Shown piece by piece: positions 36,020 through 48,496 of a DNA stretch of 64,000 bases. Each line of letters begins with the position of its first letter. The stretch's first letter is position 1. Origin of the DNA: Coptis chinensis. Taxonomy: Eukaryota > Streptophyta > Magnoliopsida > Ranunculales > Ranunculaceae. Position numbers and translations under genes: made by a program. Location of the stretch: NCBI GenBank assembly GCA_015680905.1, contig CM027380.1, positions 36,200,001 to 36,264,000 of the forward strand. The letters run 5' to 3'. Under the pieces are notes generated by a model. It had not been told where the DNA came from, did no database searches, and worked only from the letters and a program-made list of their open reading frames with translations.

Positions 36020-36760
36020 ACTTGCAAGGGCATGTGGTCTATTATATTAGACAAACGAGAATGAGGTCGAACCCACAGGGATTGCTATCTAGGAATAATT
36101 GAAATCTAAAATCTATTTAACCTAATCCGAATGATTATGGTTGTTGATTTGAAAGTGGTTTGAATTAACAATTGAAACTATATATCTACTTTAACTATAT
36201 TATGAAAATTGTAAACTTTAATTAACTATGAAGGGTGGTAACACTAAGGTATTCGAATCCACCCTAGACCGTTGTAGGTTTTCTTAATTAACTAATCTAA
36301 AGTTATCTTTTGAATCACGAGTAGCATGAGAGAAAGGAAACCCTAGCTTGCTCGAATATGTGATCGTTAAGTCCTAATATATATGCATCTATATATGCGC
36401 GGTTGATTAGAATTTCAGCATGCAAACGTATAAACTCCTAGCAAAAGTTGTCTTCTTACGGCACAACTTCTCACAACCTTATATAGACATTAAAAATCGA
36501 TGTTTAATTAGATAATAATGACACTTAACCTAACTATTGATTAGTCAAAACATGGTATCACATGCTAGATATAAGTATATAACTAATGAAAGAAGCTATA
36601 TATACTAAAAACAATATGAAATTGATTACTTAAACATTAAGCATTATATAATTCAAGAACAGTAAATAGTGAATAAAAGAAATCTGGCCTACGCAAGTCT
36701 AGGGCTTCATCTTTTTGACTTTTTGACTTCTTTTTTGAGAAAGTCGAATTTTTTGTGACT
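36020..36760. repeat. LTR-like fragment of another retrotransposon
   Basis: The words GTCGAACCCACAGGG, followed by a long AT-rich region with short conserved-looking LTR words, are typical of plant Gypsy LTR sequence. No clear ends or duplications were found, so this is a weak call. Confidence 0.3.
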
Positions 36761-36983
36761 ATTGTTAGTCATAGAAAATTTTGAATTCGATGTAAATTTG
36801 GCAAGAATGAAAATATAAAATTCGTAGAAATTCGATTAAAAATTCTCAAAATTTTGTAAGAAGCCATAATTATCAAATTAGAAATAAGATGAGCGTTAAC
36901 ATAAATAATTATGCAGTGTGTGATTGCGCATAATGTCACGGTTTTTGGTTTTATTATAACATCCAATTATAGGTTGTATAGGC

Positions 36984-37385
36984 CAAGGCCCAAAATATCT
37001 CCGAGATATCCGAGATATCACCAATATATATATCGTTTTTTGGGTACACCGAGATAGAAATATCTGATATATCTCAACCGAATATTGAATCTTTTTTTTC
37101 CCAATATATTTCGCAATTTCCAATATAACGATATATATCGACCGATATATACGATATATATTGTTGACTTTGACCGATATTGTTGAATTTGACCGAATAT
37201 TGTTGACTTTGACTGATATATTGACGATATTTCCGATATAATCGACAATATATCTGATACATTGACATACAAAACAAAATTTTGACTGGTTAACAAAAAA
37301 AAAAATTGATATCTCCGATATTTCCGATATATCTCGATTTTTTGGTACATCGAGATATTCACCGAATTTGATATTTTGGTCCTTG
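36984..37385. mobile_element. hAT-type MITE, copy 2
   Basis: A 402-bp relative of 34570-34974 in the same orientation. It is flanked by a perfect 8-bp duplication GTATAGGC (36976-36983 and 37386-37393), the size made by hAT transposases. Ends are CAAGGCCCAAAA and TTTTGGTCCTTG. Confidence 0.85.
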
Positions 37386-37393
37386 GTATAGGC

Positions 37394-38312
37394 TATAGAC
37401 TGTATATAGGCCCTAAACTGAAAACCTAACATATAATTTTTGTGCAGGACTTCGAATTATACACGATTACTTCTCGAAATGAATTTAGCAATTGAATTTT
37501 GTTATGTATGTATAATTTTGAAAGAATGCATGTATGTGCATAACTTAAGATAAGATAATGCCTATGATCCTCTTATGCCTAACTCTTGCTTAGTCGCTTT
37601 ATGACTTCAATTCGATTTAATCTAAAGAAATGGTCACTCAATTTTGACTAGTCTCATGAGTATCTAATTTGCCATCACCAACATACAAACTGCTATGCTA
37701 AGAGTAGAGCATTCATATGTATAATTTCAACTAGGAAGAGAGTGTATTTCAAAAGGATTGGCAATTTGGGTGCGTCTTAGGTTAGGACGTGGTAAGTGGT
37801 TTTAGTTAACTGACATATGCAGAAAATAGGGAGTATGTAATTGGACATGTAATCATTACAATAAAAATTATAGAATGATATGGTACAGCAGGCACCAAAT
37901 GATCTACTGACCTAGTAACTTATATGAAGACCATGTGGGAAGCACTTTAGATGAGATTGTTTGCTGACACATTTTCCTTCATTTAGATCAGTGTAATCAA
38001 GTTAGATCGTGCACCCGTTAGCATTGTATCAGTACCAATACAAACACTTCCCATCAACTTTGTTCTTCTTCATGCCTAGTATTAAATGCCACATCCATTC
38101 ACAAACTTCTCATAACGGACTTGCCCCTTGGGGTGAAGAATCATCATCTGAACCATACAACTTTTTGTAAAAAGTGCCCCTCTTAGGCCCACTCATCCTT
38201 GACTAATCACTAGTTCTCATTCTCACACTTGTTCTCATTCTCACAACTTCACTTCAGTACTTCATCACACTCCAAAATCAAAGTTTCAATTTTGAAACAG
38301 AGAAATCAACAA
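37394..38312. other. 5' flank of the Ulp1-like gene
   Basis: AT-rich DNA. The last 110 bp (38200-38312) are pyrimidine-rich with repeated CTCATTCTCACA words and no ATG, resembling a plant 5' UTR. No TATA box was assigned. Confidence 0.35.
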
Positions 38313-40926
38313 TGGCGATCCGAAAAAGTAAGTTGATATTTAATATTTGTAAGCTTCTTGTGTACATATCTCAGTGGGGAAGATGATGAACAGATGTATT
38401 GGCGTATTGCAGTTGTTATTACATATGATTGCAAAGTTACTTCATTTTTACATATTCTCTTCATCACACGTTTGGTCATCTTCTAGATCCGCTACAACAA
38501 CAAAAGTTTCACACTTACAATTTTAGTTACAGACTTTTAGACACTAAAGTGACAACTTTTTGGTATGATGCTTCATTATTCTTAGCAAAGTGTGACATTA
38601 ATTAGAAGCAAAGTGTGAATCATATGTGTATATGTTTCAGTACCATATCTAGTAGAGAAGCACTACCTATTTTTTACGACAAAATCTTATTTTGGTGAAG
38701 TGTTCATAATTTTTTTCTAGACTTTAGTGTACCAAATTCATATTCCTACTTGTAAACTACCATATATTGGATTGTTATATATGCATAGATAACAAGTTGG
38801 TTTCTTTCTCAAGTCTTCTGCATATATATGGTATAAATATTTTATCTTTGACTAGTGTTGTTATGTTTTTTACATGTTCCGCATCAAAGATGCAGGGCAA
38901 CACAAAGTGAGGACTGAAACATACAACATGTATGATAGAGTCAACTCAGTTGAGGGAAGTCCAAAACTAATTGAAAGAAGTGAAAGGTGCTTTAGGTGTT
39001 GCGGTTTGTGAACTGGTGGAAGATGTTGCTCAACTGATGGTAGAGTTTGCACAGCTGAGAAAGCAATTTTTTGAATTGTGGTTAAAGACAAAGGGACACC
39101 AATATTGGAAGATAACATTAACAATATAAGTGTATCTTCTTACGAAAAGGAAAGTTTCAAGACTTCTCATTTTGTTAAAAAAGGCAGACAACTGTTTAAA
39201 TCACCTCCAGAGTCTGGAAATAAAATGAAAGTGGTTGTCGATGTGGAGGTATCCTCACTTGGCCATATACAAAATATTTTTTATTTAGGTGAATGATAAA
39301 TTAACATTAAAATTTGTTTTCTTTTCTAGGCTCAACCTGACACTGATATTGAAGATTCTTTTTTCAAGAATTTGAGGAAGGAGTGGTTGAAGCCACACAA
39401 GTCATTGACTACTGAAGAAGCTAACTTCTTCCGATGGCTATTTTCACTGTCTGCCGACTCGAGGTAAAGGGTCTCGTCTTTCTAACGTTTTTTTTAAACG
39501 CTAATTATCTCATCCACCAATTCAAATGCCTTCATTTCTTGGTTGTAGAGACTTCATTGTGCATTTCACAAGGTGGCAAGAGACACGAAGCACATTCAGA
39601 TGCCTGCTAGGGAATATTGGCGTGACAAGCTTTGTATGTTGATAACCGCAATTAATGTTTGATTTATTTCCTTTTAAACTACTAGTGTTGTTCTAATACA
39701 ATAATTATTTGGTGCCTATTCTTATATTTGTCGCAGATAGTCTTTGCTTGGAGTGCATACCTAAATGACAAGAAAAAACACTCAACTTCCACCATAGGTC
39801 GGAGCTACTACTATCCTGCCATGATCATGGGGGCGCATGCAGTTAATGTATCAAGCAGAAATCAATTTTTTTGAGAATAAATGAGACATGGACTCAATAG
39901 TCAAGCACTGTAGTGATATTAGTAGAGATGTAATTTATAGTGATGAATGCGCATATATATATACAATATTAACTACTTGCTGACCAATCTTCACTCTTCA
40001 TGTCTATTTTGCGCAACCATGCATGGTTTTCAATTTCTAGAATATTTTGTAGAAGACTAAACCAGAGGATATTGACCTCCTAGAAGAATCACGGGCGATC
40101 TACCTAGATCACCCGATCCACGAATATCACTTGGTAAGATAATTTTGCAGTACACGATGTGGTATAGTGTAAGATAATTGAATATAATTTGATATATAGG
40201 TCTAAGTACAAAGCAGAAGCTTCAACTAATTATGTTTCGATGTGAGTGTGTAGTGTTTCATGCCAGTTGTGAACAACTGCCATTGGTGGCTGTATGCCTT
40301 TGCACCTGAACAGAGGAGGGTTGTCATTTTGGATTCCATAACTAGTCTAGCACGAATATCGGGAGGGGAGCAATCAATGAAGAGAGTGGTACAATATATA
40401 CTAATAACCAATTATGTGATCATATTATGAGTTTTGCCAATGCCATGACTTACTTTTGTGTTTGCTTTATTAGGTCACCTACATGCATCGCATCCTGTCT
40501 CTACTTGGAGATGAGTTTGCTGGGAGCTATACAGTTAATGACTGGAAGATTGAACAGTTGATCGACAATGTTCTACAACAACTGAATGGGTAATCTCAAT
40601 TTCCAAGTGTAAATTTGCAACAACAACCTTGGCTTGTAGAGTTACTAAACTATCTGTCTCTATGTAGATTCGATTGTGGAGTCTTCATGATGAAGTATAT
40701 GCAGCTTTGGGATGGTCACAAACTCTCAGAAGAGTTTTCACAGGCAGTTACTTAATTTAATTGTTCAAAAGCACCATGGTTTTATTTATTCACACAAATA
40801 TTTTGACTATGCATGACTGTATATGCCAACTTGCAGGCGGACATGCCATATATCCAGCATAAAATTTCCATCGAGATGGTGATGTTCGAGTTGAACAAAT
40901 CACAACCACAGTTGGAAAATATGTAA
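38313..40926 (+). CDS. Ulp1-like (C48) cysteine protease gene, multi-exon
   Basis: Encodes a SUMO-protease-like C48 peptidase of the kind often carried by plant MULEs. A first ATG at 38313 is followed by a GTAAGT donor. The middle region (about 38900-39075) would give a heptad-like coiled coil with VEDVAQLMVEFAQL, interrupted by TAA near 38965 and a frameshift near 39075. From 39075 the frame is open through exons ending 39248, then 39330-39463, 39549-39633, 39737-39847, 40053-40133, 40254-40388, 40474-40589, 40668-40743 and 40837-40926; all phases agree. Catalytic residues: His in NNCHWWLYAF, Asp in VVILDS, Gln in LQQLNG and Cys in FDCGVFMMKYM. The last intron would use GC-AG. Introns hide an apparent TAG at 40251. 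Either a young pseudogene or a still active C-terminal protease. Confidence 0.75.
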
Positions 40927-41905
40927 CTTTGGGAGCTTTTGAATGTTTGGGGACCCTCTCATCATGTACTTTTGAAAACTCTTATTAACTTCAACATGTG
41001 GATGCAATGATTTTAGAAACTAGGGATGTATGTTATGTCGTATTTTGCCACACTGTCCATGTAATATTTCAAAGACTATGTAGCAGGATTGAAGTTGGGA
41101 TATGTACCATTCCATTTTCAATGTGCCGTGTTATGTACTATGTGTTTAATGTGGATGAATATTTTGGTGTCAATGCATGAATATGTTACTTGATCAGCAC
41201 ATGCAAGCAGGAATGGTTGTGAATGTTGTTGTTTTTCCTCTTTTATTTTTTGGGATTTCTGCTCTTTTTGTTCATTCAAGATCCTTAATGTTGTTAAACA
41301 GCGCAAGTTATTAGAGGAAGTTATATAGCGGATGCAACTAATTTTTCTTGTAATTGTTGTTGGGCAGAGATATGTCAGTGGAGTATGACACTGCTTCTAA
41401 CATACGTGGAAATTATACGTACTGTTCGGTACTATGGAGCCGAACGGAGAACAAAATTGTTGTGCTCTGCTGATATTTCATTTGAAGTGTCCAATAGTTT
41501 GCACTTGATCTTAGTCCAGTAAATGAAGATTAAAAAGTTTGAAATACAAACAAAAGAGGATAAACAAATTTGGTTACAGATTAATTGTCAGGGATCATAT
41601 AGCCTAGGTATAATTGTTTGAACCACTCACCATTTTGATCAGATACATCATACATGTTACTCTTCCATTTAACTATTGTACAAACTATTGCCAGTGTCGA
41701 TCACATATGTTGAAATTCTTCTGTTCGGCGCTAAAGAGTCGAACAGAGCCAAATGTGAGATTGGAGTTTGGGGTATGACACTGTTGGTGCCATACACGTA
41801 CCAATGTGTCTGTTCTGTAATATAGTTCCGAATATGAAAAGTCAATGTATTATGTCACAGGGAGTGACATAACTTTGACGTATGACATATATTATGTTAT
41901 AGTCC
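40927..41905. other. 3' flank of Ulp1-like gene with transposon-end motifs
   Basis: 41355-41395 (AGATATGTCAGT then GTATGACACTG), 41720-41790 and 41845-41900 (GACATAACTTTGACGTATGACATATATTATG) resemble 11250-11400 in the same orientation. GTTCGG/GCTAAAG words with inverted partners (CCGAACGGAG, TCGAACAGAG) form small dyads. It ends at AGTCC, the insertion site of element A. No ORF is credible. Confidence 0.5.
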
Positions 41906-43627
41906 TGATAAAAATGCGCTTAATATTCAGATTTATTGGTTTTTTTGATTAATTAAGTCTGAGGTCCACAGTCCGAAGTTCGAAGTCCAAAAACCAAAGT
42001 CCCAAGTCCAAAGTCCATATAGTCGTACGTTTTAGTCAAGCTACCTTACTCACGTGGGTTTGGTAGGATAGGTCGAGTAAGGGATCGTCCAAACCTTAGG
42101 GCTCGGAAAAGGCTCACAACTGGAATTACAACTTTTGGTGAGTAGGATTTTAGGTTTTTTAGTTGGTTTTAATTTAATTAATAGTAATGCAAATAATGTA
42201 AATTACTACGGTGATTTATAAGTAGATAAACAAAGTTGGGGAATAGGGAGAGAGTTAATCATACTCATGCAAGAATCATTTTTTCAACAGTTTATATTAC
42301 CACATCACTACATCTCTAATTCGTCTCGTGAGTATTGATCCCTAGTGCATGCCCACATCTCTGAGCCGCATCGCACTAGCATAAGGAGTTGAACTAATAT
42401 TTTATCTCTGGAATATCATTTCAACTCCTGGCTCGATTCCACATCAGTTGGACAAATTGGATAGCTGTCTGACACAATAGAGTCGCGTGCGAGACATTTT
42501 GGGTCGCGCCCGAGACTGTTCTGGAGCATCAGCACTCCAAATTTGTACAGTCTCAGTCATTTTGGGACCGGATGTCTAATCTATACCTAATTCATAAGTA
42601 GTGATTCTAGAATATTAAAGAGTCAATCCGGATTCTCACATGAGAGCAAAGATAACCCTCCCCCACGAGGGGATTAGCTCATGGTCATTGAAGGAATAAT
42701 AAAACTTGCTGTATACATTAAGTAAATAAATGCAGGATAGGAATTAAACTAGAAAAGAAATGACTGTTATTAAGGGTAAAATGACTTACAGTATTTAAGC
42801 TGCTGAAATGAAAATGACGAAATGTAAGTGCTGAATTAAAACTAACTAATGCTAAGCGGAAGCTAGAGCATAAAATGCTGAAGGAAAAATAATGAAGGCT
42901 ACCCCCTCATATATATAGGCGGAAGACCCTTCACGTGAAATCCCAGCATTTAATCAAGTTTGTTTGTTAGCTAATTGAAACGTTCAAAACTTTGAGAATC
43001 AAAGTTTTGTTTTACCTGTTTTAAATTTTGTCTTTTAGCTTTATAAGGTTTTGTCTTTATATGTTTTAGTTTCGTCTTTTAGCCCAATTCAATTCAAACA
43101 TTAAATTGGTACGTGTCTTTCTCATTGCAAGGTGGCACAAATTTGTGACCATTACTTGCCACCTGCCTATGCTGACTCGTCATGCCTTTTGGGCCCGCAG
43201 AGTGGGTCCACTTAGTGTGTCCAGTGGCGGTGCCGATTTAGGCATTTTTGCAACTTTCTGTCTTTGCGTAGAGTTTGTCGCTTTGGTCGCTCTAGCAGTT
43301 CACTAGCCAACGTTGGCACCCCGATTTATCAGATTTGAGCTTCGGAAGTTTGCTGCTTCTTTATATGTGGACCCATTCTGCACTGGTTTTGTTCTTTTGG
43401 AAACTTTGGCTCTAGTCAGGTTCTGTTGGGCTTCACTGGGGTTGAGTGGGAAATTTCAAATATTCCAGTATTCCCGTACTTCGATGCATGTTTTATCATT
43501 ATATTCATTTTAAATGCGGAAACCTACAAAAGTACGAAAATATAATTATTACATGATTATTAAACACATAATCCACCAAAATGCTATGTCTCTCGGGGTT
43601 TAATATTACAGTTTTGGGTGCTTATCA
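41906..43627 (-). repeat. 3' LTR of element A
   Basis: This 1722-bp LTR begins TGATAAAAATGCGC and ends GGGTGCTTATCA. Its body is unlike the LTR of B, but the outer 3' end (ACAGTTTTGGG then CTTATCA) is shared. It contains GTCGCGTGCGAGAC-type words near 42480-42520 and a TATA motif near 42908-42917 (minus). Confidence 0.92.
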
Positions 43628-43672
43628 CACCACCCCCAAACAGCATTTTGCTTGTCTTCAAGCAAAGAGGAG
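43628..43672 (-). other. polypurine tract and stem-loop of element A
   Basis: Minus strand: TTTGCTTGAAGACAAGCAAA forms a stem, followed by ATGCTG and GTTTGGGGGTGGTG abutting the LTR. Same architecture as 16796-16838. Confidence 0.8.
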
Positions 43673-45383
43673 ACATTAAAATGATAAGTGGTCAAAAAAT
43701 GTGTTGTCCTAAGCTAAATCTCATTTCGCAGAGTGCGGTTGCATTGACCGTATGCAACAAGGCCTTGAACCACTAGGAATTCCCTAGTGGACGAGTTATA
43801 GCCTCGTGAGAGTTTTCCAGAGAAGATACTCACAAACTTCATTTATACTACAACGACTCAGTAACAAAGACTGGTTTCCTTAATTAATCTCAGGAATCTA
43901 GACATCTCACTAGCGAGGGAAACAAGGATTTACTTCTTTCGAAATTCAAGTTAATATACATACAATAATCAAAACATCTACGTATGAGCATGCATGCAGT
44001 GATCTTATAATGAAATGTACGAGCAAGGCCGTTTCTGGATCCTTTGGATAGTGTCCTTAAGTAGGTTCTCACAGGTATGTGTCGAAACACAAGTTCTCTT
44101 TTATTTTTCTACTCAAGTTTGGCTATCTCCAGTGTGCAGTAGGCACACGTTTCCTCACATACTCAATGACAGTCAGAGGAGCCGAGGTCGAGAAGTCACA
44201 ACTGCTACTTATTATCACACTATCTTACTCCTAATTTAGCTAGAGGTCTTTATTAGGTGTTATGGGGCTTAGGTGGTAGTGTAGAAGAAAATGGAATGAA
44301 AAATTCAAAAATGATAAGTAAGAGAGAATAAGGTCTTCGAGATATTTATACTAGAGAAATCATTTTTTCTTTCCTGCTTCTAACATGGGTTTCCATACTT
44401 GGCATTTTCAAGCTTTTGTATTCCCTTTTGATTTGATTTTTTTGGGGGAATTCTAACTTTGATATTTCTTTTGATTTTTGAAAACATATTTCTATTTTTC
44501 TTTTTCTTTTCTTATGAAGTAGGTAACTGATTTTGATTTGTGACAAGGTTTTTCTCTTCAATTTTCTGCACTTCATCCTATTTCTCATATTCATCATCTA
44601 GGTAGGCTTATTTATTTGTAGTTAATATATGGGTACTAAATGTTTTTGGTGAAATAGACAGGATTAATGAAAGGTTCAGTGGGGCGACTAGCGGTAACAT
44701 TTTTGACAGGTGTGAATTTTTGGCTATATCGATCCAAAGAAGGCCTAAATTCTCGCCTAGGATTTGGGTAGTGTTCAAGTAAGTAGACATGTGAACTTCT
44801 CTTATTCGGAAGAACTACTCCTTTGTGTCATTACTCATATATCACACATTTTGAGGCTTTTGGCTAGATTCTTACAAGATATGGAAACTAAGTTGTCTAA
44901 CCGTGGGTCCCAGAAACTTACCGCTGTGTACATTTAATGATAGTCAGTGCATGAATGCTCATGAAAAGATGTAAAAACTGTTGTATACGTATTAAATTAA
45001 GTTTCTAAGAACAAGTCCTAATTATGATGCTAGGGTGAGATTTCTAAATATTTTTCATCATAGAAAGGGAAACGAGAATTTGTCACTAAATACGTTTATT
45101 TAGACATCAAGTAAACTATATACAACTATGCATGCCTAATTTTTGCAAAAGGTTCTCACCACCCCAAACAAATGTATTAATCGTGGTCCCTCAAAGTGTT
45201 AAGAGGAAGAAAGAGTATACCTGAGAGGCTTTGAGCAAAAATATAGCTGACATCTTCCACAGAAATTTATTGTAACACACTATATATTATACACCATAAA
45301 AGTAGAAGCACACTGTTAGGGTAGCACACTGTTAGGTTATTTATTTATTTCACATCAAAACGTAAAACAAATATGTACATGCA
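43673..45383 (-). other. conserved 3' non-coding block of element A
   Basis: No credible ORF. It is collinear with 16839-18400 of B over about 1.4 kb, with the palindrome-like CCACTAGGAATTCCCTAGTGG region near 43770, the GTAGGTTCTCACA word and the GGCTATATCGATCCAAAGA word near 44720. 44350-44600 is pyrimidine-rich on the plus strand. A PPT-like module stands at 45159-45200. Confidence 0.75.
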
Positions 45384-46359
45384 TCAACTCACATTGCCCC
45401 AACCTTGAACTAGGTGATAGTCCATCCTTGCCTCGTCCCTGTAGAAATGCCATTCCTTTGCATCACGCCAATCTATCATAGCTTTCCAGACTTCGCTCCA
45501 CTTCCTCTTTTTTTGTATTGTCTAGATGAGCTATCATTTTATCATCATTAGGGAAAGAACAAACTTTCTTTAGATACCTTGCAGGGCGTCGCCATGTCCT
45601 AAATCGCAAAGAACGAATTATCTTGTTTGTTGGACACATAGAGTCGACCTTTACCCAGTCCTGAAAGGTGGCCGCAAACTATGGGAAGTATGTCCTCACT
45701 ATCCTGCATGTTGTAATTGGCAGGGTGATATAGTGATGCCGAAAAGACTGAGCCTTCTTAAGATTCTCAATTACGAGGCCTGTAATGTCAAAGGCGGTAT
45801 GTTACTGGGCCAATGCATGGAATGTCTTACACGCTGATTTTGATGCAGTGGAAAAATGCCAATCCCCCATGATGTTCAAAAGAATAAATAACATGGCAGT
45901 TCCAACATTCATGGTCATACTGGCTAGTGGAATAGTGAAGTCTAGCCATCGGCTATCTTCGGCACGTTCTCTGACTTGGGCAATGCCATCGCCATACCGG
46001 GCAGCAAAATCTTCCCTAGAATAGTCATTAAAGTCATTCTCTATCATGTATTGAATGGGGAGGTCTGGCTGAAGAGGAGGAAGGTCTAGGGCCATATCAA
46101 CAGTTAGCTCGTAAAGAGAGTGTCGGGTGTTACCAATACGGAGTGTAAAGCCATTCAAAGGGAAACCCTGGACAGCTGGTAGATCTTCCATGTGATCATA
46201 AAAATAAGTTGCCAAACCTGGGGAGTATGTTTGCTCTGGGTGTAGAATAAGAGAGTTCCAACCAACTTGAGTGATGTAGTCTCTGAAAAGATGTCCATAT
46301 GCAGGAGAATTCAGCAACGAATGGAAAGATTGTTCTGGAATCATCTTTTTAGCTTCCAT
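45384..46359 (-). pseudogene. post-pol ORF c of element A
   Basis: A frame from MEAKKMIPEQSF at 46359 stays open for 185 codons and then meets TAA at 45802. The same frame continues with ITGLVIENLKKAQSFRHHY, a TAG near 45683, and CPTNKIIRSLRFRTWRR. After a slip in an A-run near 45520 it ends WKAMIDWRDAKEWHFY near 45440. The N-terminal half has WNSLILHPEQTYSPGLATYFYD, related to ORFs a and b. The tail matches the 118-codon ORF of B. The family is the putative plant transposon protein type; function is unknown. Confidence 0.6.
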
Positions 46360-46621
46360 TGTAGAAGATGTGTGAAAAAAAATGTGACCTGTTTAGACAA
46401 GGATAAACAAATATTAGAGTAAGATGAGAATAATTAAGTAAAAGCAAATTACCATAGGAAAATTTAAAACTAAAAAGAAAATGACAAATAATATAAAATT
46501 GCAAAATTTAAATGGTTTCATGGGCACAAGTAACGGCGAGGATCTTTTTGTGGGAGGGATCCATTTATAAGATTTTCTTTGCTGTCAATCCGTGCAACAG
46601 CCCGTTGCAACATTTTTCGCT

Positions 46622-47575
46622 TTAAATGCGGTAAAATCTCGGCGGGTTCTCCATTATGAGAGTGTGATTTGACAAGAACCGGTTGTGGCCGCAAAGAATT
46701 GTGCTTGTTCCTCTTCGCTTATTGTCCGCAGTCCCGAAATTCAAGAAGACTGTTGATGATAATGTTCGACGTTTGAATAATGTCATCAGTCCTTGTTGCA
46801 TTAAACGGCCCCCCTTCCATGGGATTAAATACGTTGCATAATGCATTTTTAGTGAAGATGTTGTCGTGAAACAATCTTCGTCGGTTTCTGCACCCGACAT
46901 GGTTCTTTGCAACGTCGGGGTTCCGAATCCGCTCCTACATACCGAAAGTGAATGGTAAGAATGTTAGCTGTTCGAAAAGGTGTATGAGGAGAAGTACTAG
47001 AAAAACCCCAACGTATCATGATAAGTATCACAATGCGATCGCGTTCGGAGAAATTTAATAATGCAAAATCATTGCGCTTACTCAGAAGACCCGTGAGTAG
47101 ATGGAGGAGGGTTTGGTTATTTCGAAGTCTTAGACGTGCCGAGCACATTATGAGCTACCCATTGGATCACAGATAATTGGTTCTTTTGCAAAGATCGCTG
47201 ATAAACAATACGGTTTTTCTGGTTGTATTCGCCGTGAAGGATAGTTGCAAACATGAGATGCCTGATATTGTCGAAAGGCGAATCCTGAAGGTGTACTCCT
47301 TGGTTTGTAATAGGAATTTGAAGTACCTCAGAGATGATTTCCATAGTCAATTCACGCTCGCATCCGTTAGCACAGACAAAGAATTGCCCGTTTTGGAAAG
47401 AACCATTTTTATAGAACAACAAGACCAATTCTCTGGAATAAAAAGCTTGCTTATGATGTAAAAGAGGGTGCCATCCTTGACGTGATATTTCTATGTCAAA
47501 AAAGGGATGAAAAAGACCATTTTGGAAATTTTCCATAAAATTTTGCTCGGGCACGAAACTTCGAGTGAGGGCCAT
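46622..47575 (-). pseudogene. post-pol ORF b of element A
   Basis: Starts MALTRSFVPEQNF at 47575 and is open for 152 codons with FFDIEISRQGWHPLL, YSRELVLLFYKNGSF and NQLSVIQWVAHNVLG. A frameshift near 47140 leads to LLHLLTGLLSKRNDF and a poorly conserved C-terminal part down to 46622. It is a paralogue of ORF a (for example GSFNGDHFWV versus GSFNGQFFV-like spacing). No known catalytic motif. Confidence 0.6.
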
Positions 47576-48496
47576 TAAAGATGGAGTGGTGAAAAAAAAA
47601 TTGGAAAAAAGGAAGTTAGATTTTTGAGGTGTCTATCCTTGTTATAAATAGGCACCAATCCGAAAATGTAAAAGATACGGATCGAGGTGTCACAGGGTAG
47701 TTAGACCATGTGTATCTTCTAAGATATGCGCAAAAGTGGATTTAGTGTGGATGAGAAGAATGGGGCATGTGACAAGTAGTGCCATTTTTTTTTTACACTA
47801 AATAGCGTAAGTAGAAGGACAAGGAAAATGTAGATATACTATCACAATAAAATGTAAGAACGTACAACGGTATGGAAACACAACATAATGATACGGGAAA
47901 TGAAATACAAACCTAAATATTAGATAGAACTATATGCCACATTAACAACATTACTATAATGAAACAAACAAGCATGAAGACTTGATTAGCATATTCAATT
48001 TGCCGCTGCTCAAACTTTTCTAGTGCATCCATGAAGTTTGAAATTTGGAGCGGACTAAAAACGATTTTTTAGAATAAGAGGTGTAGAGGGAAGAATATGA
48101 AATGAGTGAATGTGGAGGAAGTGTTGAACTTATTTATAGAAAGAACTTTGCCGTTTTCTGACCGTTTTTTGTGAGTTTTTATGACCGTTTTCTGACCGTT
48201 TTTTGTGCGTTTTCATGACCGTTTTCTGACCGTTTAATAAAACGTTAGTTTACAGTAAAGTTTGCTGTTAAGTGTGACATCTAAAATATATTTGTATATA
48301 TATTTATATATATATCTATATAAATTATTATTACTAATATTATTATATATGTTCCTACCTATATAATATAATATTAGACATAACTAATATATCCAGGCCG
48401 AAATTTTTAGGAAATACCTACTATTAAGCTGGAAATGCAAACACGTAAATCAAATATCTGACATAAATATTATACAAGATTGGAAAAATAAACTAG
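47576..48496. other. spacer between ORFs a and b of element A
   Basis: AT-rich. 48150-48240 holds a tandem run of GACCGTTTTCTGACCGTTTT words, and 48290-48350 is a TATATA-rich stretch. No gene seen. Confidence 0.5.

Noticed and set aside
27889..41905. Helitron carrying the PMD and Ulp1 genes
   Set aside because: No Rep/helicase motifs and no CTRR end with an adjacent hairpin could be identified.
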